A DNA stretch of 64,000 bases, taken from positions 124,001 through 188,000 of the forward strand of contig NZ_LZOZ01000017.1 of assembly GCF_001679485.1 (NCBI RefSeq), read 5' to 3'. This stretch comes from Haemophilus sp. CCUG 60358 (GTDB lineage: Bacteria; Pseudomonadota; Gammaproteobacteria; Enterobacterales; Pasteurellaceae). Under the pieces are notes generated by a model. That model was not told the DNA's origin, did not search any database, and saw nothing but the letters and a program-made list of their open reading frames with translations. The position numbers were made by a program, and so were the translations under genes. This document shows positions 59,351 to 64,000 of this stretch, piece after piece (positions within the stretch are counted from its first letter, which is position 1; each line of letters starts with the position of its first letter).

Positions 59351-60589
59351 TTAGTTTTTATATTCGAGCTTTGGTGGTTTGTTATCAACGATGGTTTCTT
59401 CATCCACAATCACTTTTTGCAAGTTTTCGATTGAAGGTAAATCATACATCGTATCTAACAATACAGCCTCAACGATTGAGCGTAAACCACGCGCACCGGT
59501 TTTACGTTCAAGGGCTTTTTTCGCCATTGCTTTTAATGCTTCCGGCGTGAATTCAAGTTCCACATCTTCTAAGCCAAATAATGCTTGATATTGTTTGGTC
59601 AGTGCATTTTTCGGTTGAGTAAGAATCTGAATCAACGCTTCTTCATCTAATTCGCTTAATGGCGCAATCATTGGAAGACGACCAATAAATTCTGGAATCA
59701 AACCAAATTTCATTAAATCATCCGGCTCAACTTGACGGAATAATTCAGAAAGATTTTCTTTGTCTTCTTCTTTCTCTACTTTTGCATCAAAACCAATCCC
59801 GGTATCAGTTTGTGTACGCTTACCGATAATTTTATCTAAGCCAGCAAATGCTCCACCACAAATAAAGAGGATTTTTGAGGTATCCACTTTCAACATTTCT
59901 TGTTGAGGGTGTTTACGTCCACCTTGTGGTGGTACAGATGCGATAGTGCCTTCAATTAATTTTAATAAGGCCTGTTGCACACCTTCACCAGACACATCGC
60001 GAGTAATAGACGCGCCTTCTGATTTACGGCTGATTTTATCAATTTCATCAATATAGATAATGCCCTGCTCTGCTTTTTTCGTATCGTAATCGCAGTTTTG
60101 CAATAATTTTTGCAGCACATTTTCCACGTCTTCGCCCACATAACCGGCTTCAGTTAACGTCGTCGCATCGGCCATAGCAAAAGGTACATTTAAACGACGC
60201 GCTAAAGTTTGAGCTAATAAGGTTTTACCGCTACCTGTTGGACCGATTAACAAGATATTACTTTTACCTAATTCCACATCATTGCTTTGGTGGTTCGTGC
60301 GTAAGCGTTTATAGTGATTGTAAACAGCCACTGACAAGACTTTTTTCGCATAATCTTGCCCAATCACATAATCATCTAAGTGCGCACGAATTTCGTGCGG
60401 TGTCGGTAATTTTTCTTCAACGGCCAGTTCGCTAGGTGTTTCGATTTCCCCACTGTCTTCCAACATACTGTGGCAAAGCTCGATACACTCATTACAAATA
60501 TAACCATCTGTACCCGCAATTAATTTACCTACTTCACTTTTTTCTCTTCCGCAGAAAGAACAGTGAAGATCGTTATCATTTGTTGTCAT
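59351..60589 (-). CDS. clpX: ATP-dependent unfoldase ClpX
   Basis: AAA+ specificity subunit of ClpXP. The 412-residue protein has an N-terminal zinc finger (CSFCGREK ... CNEC, about 10-35), Walker A GPTGSGKT near 116-123, Walker B YIDEIDKI near 179-186, and sensor-2 region [14 protein letters not shown] near 363-376. It starts 9 bases after clpP, as in the conserved clpPX operon. Confidence 0.97.
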   Translation of the reverse strand: MTTNDNDLHCSFCGREKSEVGKLIAGTDGYICNECIELCHSMLEDSGEIETPSELAVEEKLPTPHEIRAHLDDYVIGQDYAKKVLSVAVYNHYKRLRTNHQSNDVELGKSNILLIGPTGSGKTLLAQTLARRLNVPFAMADATTLTEAGYVGEDVENVLQKLLQNCDYDTKKAEQGIIYIDEIDKISRKSEGASITRDVSGEGVQQALLKLIEGTIASVPPQGGRKHPQQEMLKVDTSKILFICGGAFAGLDKIIGKRTQTDTGIGFDAKVEKEEDKENLSELFRQVEPDDLMKFGLIPEFIGRLPMIAPLSELDEEALIQILTQPKNALTKQYQALFGLEDVELEFTPEALKAMAKKALERKTGARGLRSIVEAVLLDTMYDLPSIENLQKVIVDEETIVDNKPPKLEYKN

Positions 60590-60598
60590 GTTAAATCC

Positions 60599-61180
60599 TT
60601 AACGTTTAATCAACACATCGTCCACTAAGCCGTAAGCTTTTGCTTCTTCTGCCGACATAAAGTTGTCACGATCGGTGTCTTTTTCGATACGCTCGATGCT
60701 TTGACCTGTATGGAAAGCAAGACGCTCGTTTAAGGTTTGTTTAATTTTTAAAATTTCTTGCGCGTGGATCTGAATATCTGATGCTTGTCCACGGAAACCA
60801 CCTAATGGTTGGTGAATCATCACTCGTGCATTCGGTAATGCAGCTCGTTTTCCTGCTGCACCTCCTGCAAGTAAAAATGCGCCCATTGAACAAGCTTGGC
60901 CAATGCAAAGAGTACGCACATCCGGTTTAATAAATTGCATGGTATCGTAAATTGCCATACCCGCAGTCACCGAACCGCCTGGTGAGTTAATATAAATATT
61001 GATGTCTTTTTTCGGATCTTCTGATTCTAAGAAAAGTAGCTGTGCCACGATCAAATTTGCCATACGATCTTCCACTTCACCACTCAAGAAGATCACGCGC
61101 TCTTTTAATAGGCGGGAATAAATGTCGTACGAACGTTCACCACGAGAGGTTTGTTCGACAACCATAGGAATTACACTCAT
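60599..61180 (-). CDS. clpP: ATP-dependent Clp protease proteolytic subunit
   Basis: Serine protease forming the double-heptamer chamber for ClpX. The 193-residue protein has nucleophile Ser98 in GQACSMGAF, His123 in MIHQPLGG and the acidic residue near 171 ([13 protein letters not shown]). A short propeptide is expected at the N-terminus. It is upstream of clpX in one operon and follows tig. Confidence 0.97.
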   Translation of the reverse strand: MSVIPMVVEQTSRGERSYDIYSRLLKERVIFLSGEVEDRMANLIVAQLLFLESEDPKKDINIYINSPGGSVTAGMAIYDTMQFIKPDVRTLCIGQACSMGAFLLAGGAAGKRAALPNARVMIHQPLGGFRGQASDIQIHAQEILKIKQTLNERLAFHTGQSIERIEKDTDRDNFMSAEEAKAYGLVDDVLIKR

Positions 61181-61201
61181 TTTTGCCCCTAAATATGTGC
61201 T

Positions 61202-61227
61202 AAAAAATCGGGCAATATTCTACCCGA
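61202..61227 (-). terminator. Weak terminator between tig and clpP
   Basis: TCGGGT and GCCCGA pair (with a T-G) on minus and are followed by six T. It would separate tig from clpPX transcription. Confidence 0.5.
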
Positions 61228-61324
61228 AAATCAGTAAAAACAAAATGCGGTCGCTTTTCATTGAAAAAAACAACCGCACTTCTCGATGATATACCTATGA
61301 ATTTAATTCACGTTCTATCAATTA

Positions 61325-62623
61325 TTATGCTTGTGGATTCATGATCTCATCAAATGAAGATGCTTTTTCAGTAACTTGAGCTTTAGCAAGAACGGCATCA
61401 ACTGCTTGTTCTTCTAATACTACATTGCGAATGTTGTTCATTAACTCTTCATTTTTGCTGTAATATTCAACTACTTCAGCTGGTTGTTCGTAAGCAGAAG
61501 CGATATCCGCGATCATTGCTTTCGCACGTTCTTCATCCGCTTTCAATTCGTTTGATTTGATCACTTCAGAGAATAATAAACCGACTTGAACACGACGTTT
61601 TGCATCAGCTTCAAATAATTCACGTGGTAATTGTGCAGCTTGTTGTGCATTGCCACCGAAGCGTTGTGCTGCTTGGTTACGTAACACATTGATTTCTTCT
61701 TCTACTGCAGAAGCTGGAACATCAATTGGGTTTTGTTCGATTAAACCGTTGATGACTTGTTGTTTAACGCGAGAAACTAATGCGTTTTTCAATTCACGTT
61801 CCATGTTTTTACGGATTTCTGCACGTAAATCTGCCACAGTTTTGGTGTTTGGACCAAATTTAGCAACGAACTCATCTGTTAATTCTGGTAATTCCATTTC
61901 TTCTACTTTTTTCAAGGTGATCGCAAATTTTGCATCTTTACCTTTTAAGTTTTCAGAATGGTATTCCGCTGGGAAAGTCACATTGATATCGAATTGTTCG
62001 CCTGCTTTGTGGCCTACAATGCCCTCTTCAAAACCAGGAATCATGCGGCCTTGGCCCATGAATAGAACGAAATCAGTTGCTTTACCGCCTTCGAATTCTT
62101 CGCCATCTACTGAACCAACGAAGTCGATTGTTACGCGTGAATCTGCTTTCGCTGCTGCTTTGCTTTCAACCCAAGTTGCTTGTTGTTTACGTAATACATC
62201 GATCATTTTATCGATATCAGCTTCAGTGATTTCAACAGTTGGTTTCTCAACTTTGATGTTTTCTAAGCCTTTTAATTCAACTTCTGGATACACTTCGAAA
62301 GTTGCAGTGAATGATAAATCTTTACCTGGTTCGAACGTTTCGATAGCGAAAGTTGGACGACCTGCGATGTTGATTTTCTCAGCGATTACTGCGTCAAAGA
62401 AATGACGTGGTAATAAATCGTTTAATACATCTTGACGGATTGATGCGCCAAAACGTTGTTCAATGATGTGCGCTGGCACGTGACCTTTACGGAAACCATC
62501 AACACGTACATTTTTTGCTGCACGTTTGAATTCTTCACGAGTTGCTTTTTCTACAGCTTCAGCTGGAACGGTGATCGTCACACGACGCTCTAAACCTTGA
62601 GTTGTTTCAATATTTAATGACAT
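61325..62623 (-). CDS. tig: Trigger factor (ribosome-associated chaperone/PPIase)
   Basis: The product from MSLNIETTQ has 432 residues, the family length. The ribosome-binding signature [11 protein letters not shown] is near residues 43-53, the FKBP-type isomerase domain spans about 150-245 ([17 protein letters not shown]), and the C-terminal helical arm follows. The chosen ATG follows GAGG by six bases; an upstream in-frame start adds four residues only. tig-clpP-clpX is a conserved order. Confidence 0.96.
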   Translation of the reverse strand: MSLNIETTQGLERRVTITVPAEAVEKATREEFKRAAKNVRVDGFRKGHVPAHIIEQRFGASIRQDVLNDLLPRHFFDAVIAEKINIAGRPTFAIETFEPGKDLSFTATFEVYPEVELKGLENIKVEKPTVEITEADIDKMIDVLRKQQATWVESKAAAKADSRVTIDFVGSVDGEEFEGGKATDFVLFMGQGRMIPGFEEGIVGHKAGEQFDINVTFPAEYHSENLKGKDAKFAITLKKVEEMELPELTDEFVAKFGPNTKTVADLRAEIRKNMERELKNALVSRVKQQVINGLIEQNPIDVPASAVEEEINVLRNQAAQRFGGNAQQAAQLPRELFEADAKRRVQVGLLFSEVIKSNELKADEERAKAMIADIASAYEQPAEVVEYYSKNEELMNNIRNVVLEEQAVDAVLAKAQVTEKASSFDEIMNPQA

Positions 62624-62797
62624 TTGTAACCTCAATTAATGTTGCACTCGGTAAAAACCACACCGAACACGTTATTGTTTGTAAAAATAAAAAACCACCA
62701 AATTATAGCGAAAGAAAATCAAACAGTCGATAGAAACCGGAAAATTCAATAGAAAACCGGCTAAAATTGCACAATTTATCAACAATTTTTGATAAAG

Positions 62798-62832
62798 AAA
62801 AAAGTGCGGTCAAAAATAACCGCACTTTTTAT
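62798..62832 (-). terminator. Terminator of kbp from an inverted uptake-signal pair
   Basis: AAAAAGTGCGGT and ACCGCACTTTTT pair around CAAAAATA. The T-run follows on the minus strand. Confidence 0.85.
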
Positions 62833-62836
62833 CGAA

Positions 62837-63277
62837 TTATAAACCTTTCGGTAAACGAATTTTTTGACCTGGGAAAATCTTATCCGCGTCTTTAATCACT
62901 TCTTTGTTCGCTTCAACGATAGCGGTATATTTCGCGCCATTTCCGTAAGCTTTCTCAGCGATTTTCCACAAGGTGTCACCTTTTTGGATTACATAGAATG
63001 TTTCATCACTGCCTAAGGTTTCACCGTTATTGATGCTTGCATCGCTTGTTACTGAGTGGATACCTTGAATGTTACCCGCCATTAATACTGCTTTTTCTAA
63101 TGCCGCTGCAGTTGATGCCACACCTTGGATATTTGCTACACCATTTTCAACGGTAACAGATAAGTTTTCCACGCCTGGATTGTCTTCTGCGATGTGTTGA
63201 GTCACTGCTTTAGACGCCTCTTCTTCTTTAGAGAAAACTTTCTTACCAATGTCACTGACAAAATCAAATAAACCCAT
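62837..63277 (-). CDS. kbp: Potassium-binding protein Kbp (YgaU): BON plus LysM domains
   Basis: The 146-residue protein starts with GLFDFVSDIGKKVF, then a BON domain (about 22-85, VENLSVTVENGVANIQGVAST) and a C-terminal LysM domain (about 93-145, FYVIQKGDTLWKIAEKAYGNG). The architecture is that of E. coli YgaU, a cytoplasmic K+-binding protein. No signal peptide is visible. It is a single-gene unit. Confidence 0.92.
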   Translation of the reverse strand: MGLFDFVSDIGKKVFSKEEEASKAVTQHIAEDNPGVENLSVTVENGVANIQGVASTAAALEKAVLMAGNIQGIHSVTSDASINNGETLGSDETFYVIQKGDTLWKIAEKAYGNGAKYTAIVEANKEVIKDADKIFPGQKIRLPKGL

Positions 63278-63454
63278 TTTAAAGTTCCTTTTGTATGTTT
63301 GTTTAAGGGATTATTACGATACTGAAATTCCCTTAAGAAGTCTATAAATCAGAGTGTAAAGCTATGTAAATATTTCAAGAAAACAGATCTAAAATTGACC
63401 GCACTTTGATAGAATACGCCGATTTTTAATTTACTCACTCAGAAAGGACAAATT

Positions 63455-64000
63455 ATGCGTTGGCAAGGTCGTAAAGAAAGCTCAAATATTGAAGATAGAC
63501 GTGGCTCTGGCGGCGGTAACTTCGGTGGCGGAAGAGGGACTGGTGTTTTCGGTATTATCATCTTATTAGTTGGTGCTTATTATGGCGTCGATCTTTCAGG
63601 CTTAGTGGGCACACCGGATTTTTCAGGACAAAGCTCTCAACGATTAGAAACCCAAGAAGAACAGCAGCTTGCGAGTCTTTCTAAAGTTGTATTAGCGGAT
63701 ACTGAAACCGTTTGGGGACAATATTTTAGACAAATGGGTAAAACCTATAGCGAGCCAACCATGGTACTTTACAATGGTGTAACGCCAACTGCTTGTGGTA
63801 CCGGTCAATCTGCAATGGGCCCGTTCTACTGCCCAAGCGATCGTAAAGTTTATCTTGATTTATCATTCTATAATGAAATGAAAAATAAACTGGGTGCAGC
63901 AGGCGATTCAGCCTTTGCTTATGTAATTGCACACGAAGTCGGTCACCACGTGCAAAATATGCTCGGCATTCTGCCACAAGTAAATCGTGCACAACAAAGC
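63455..64000 (+). CDS. ypfJ: YpfJ-family neutral zinc metallopeptidase (partial, cut by window end)
   Basis: An open frame of 182 codons runs off the right edge. ATG at 63455 follows AGAAAGGA. The protein starts MRWQGRKESSNIEDRRG, then a Gly-rich stretch, one membrane segment (GVFGIIILLVGAYYGVDL, about 34-51) and an extracytoplasmic peptidase domain with zinc motif HEVGHH (His160, Glu161, His164). CGTGQSAMGPFYCPSD is typical of the family. The rest, including the third zinc ligand, lies outside the window. An uptake signal precedes it. Confidence 0.88.
   Translation, partial: MRWQGRKESSNIEDRRGSGGGNFGGGRGTGVFGIIILLVGAYYGVDLSGLVGTPDFSGQSSQRLETQEEQQLASLSKVVLADTETVWGQYFRQMGKTYSEPTMVLYNGVTPTACGTGQSAMGPFYCPSDRKVYLDLSFYNEMKNKLGAAGDSAFAYVIAHEVGHHVQNMLGILPQVNRAQQS

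Noticed and set aside
61650..62405. 251-residue open frame opposite tig on plus
   Set aside because: It is a shadow of a strongly biased gene: composition is Ser/Thr/Ala/Pro-rich, there is no ribosome site, and tig is certain.

Overview
The window is a stretch of a Haemophilus-type chromosome (Pasteurellaceae), most likely H. parainfluenzae or a close relative. Three things point there. The 9-base Haemophilus DNA uptake signal AAGTGCGGT/ACCGCACTT occurs about 40 times by eye on both strands, often as inverted pairs that form terminators. The gene neighbourhoods match H. influenzae blocks as I remember them (glnA-typA, dgkA-relA-rlmD-recO-oapB-oapA-epmB-efp, pe-pflA-pflB-focA, comE1, ispH-lspA, eno-yigB-ygiBC, clpX-clpP-tig). 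The base composition is AT-rich. No rRNA, tRNA, CRISPR array or insertion sequence was recognised.

Layout: 1-2.9 kb is a FecCD-type metal-chelate/cobalamin ABC importer whose first two genes are split by a dyad-rich, MITE-like repeat. 2.9-17.6 kb (all minus strand) is a Wzy-dependent O-antigen or capsule-like cluster at the position of the H. influenzae hmg locus: wzz, a DUF4422 gene, licD-like, a GT2 glycosyltransferase, wzy, wzx, a CDP-polyol-type nucleotidyltransferase plus a dehydrogenase, glf, wbaP, a frameshifted acyltransferase and rffG, then pepB and ndk. It is AT-rich and almost free of uptake signals, so it looks acquired. 17.8-30.5 kb holds glnA, typA, rdgC, proC, an MFS gene, xerD, an orphan FRG-domain gene, gntP-like, dgkA and relA. 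30.6-36.8 kb holds rlmD, recO, oapB, oapA, the epmB/efp divergent pair and the protein E adhesin gene. 36.9-41 kb is the anaerobic pyruvate formate-lyase set. 41.2-48 kb holds the competence gene comE1 with a canonical CRP-S site, ybjQ, rdgB, a DUF305 gene with a MerR-type promoter, ispH, lspA, glmU and pyrG. 48.1-56.8 kb holds a glycosyltransferase pseudogene with in-frame stops, a DUF4153 protein, eno, a DUF2251 protein, yigB, ygiB-ygiC and an iron-type alcohol dehydrogenase. 57-64 kb holds rplA, rplK, nusG, secE, clpX, clpP, tig, kbp and the start of a ypfJ-like zinc peptidase cut by the window edge.

How the cluster would work: WbaP loads a sugar-1-phosphate on undecaprenyl phosphate. The GT2 and DUF4422 enzymes add sugars (Glf would provide UDP-galactofuranose). 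The LicD-like protein would add a phospho-polyol or similar group from a CDP donor made by the IspD-like and SDR enzymes. Wzx flips the unit, Wzy polymerises it and Wzz sets the chain length. The acetyltransferase that might decorate it is out of frame at a homopolymer tract.

Most of the window is ordinary core genome. The items most worth following are the polysaccharide cluster and its slippable acyltransferase, the CRP-S site, the MerR-spaced promoter, the orphan FRG gene, the repeat splitting the ABC operon, and several strong hairpins in leaders (oapB, relA, pyrG, wzz).
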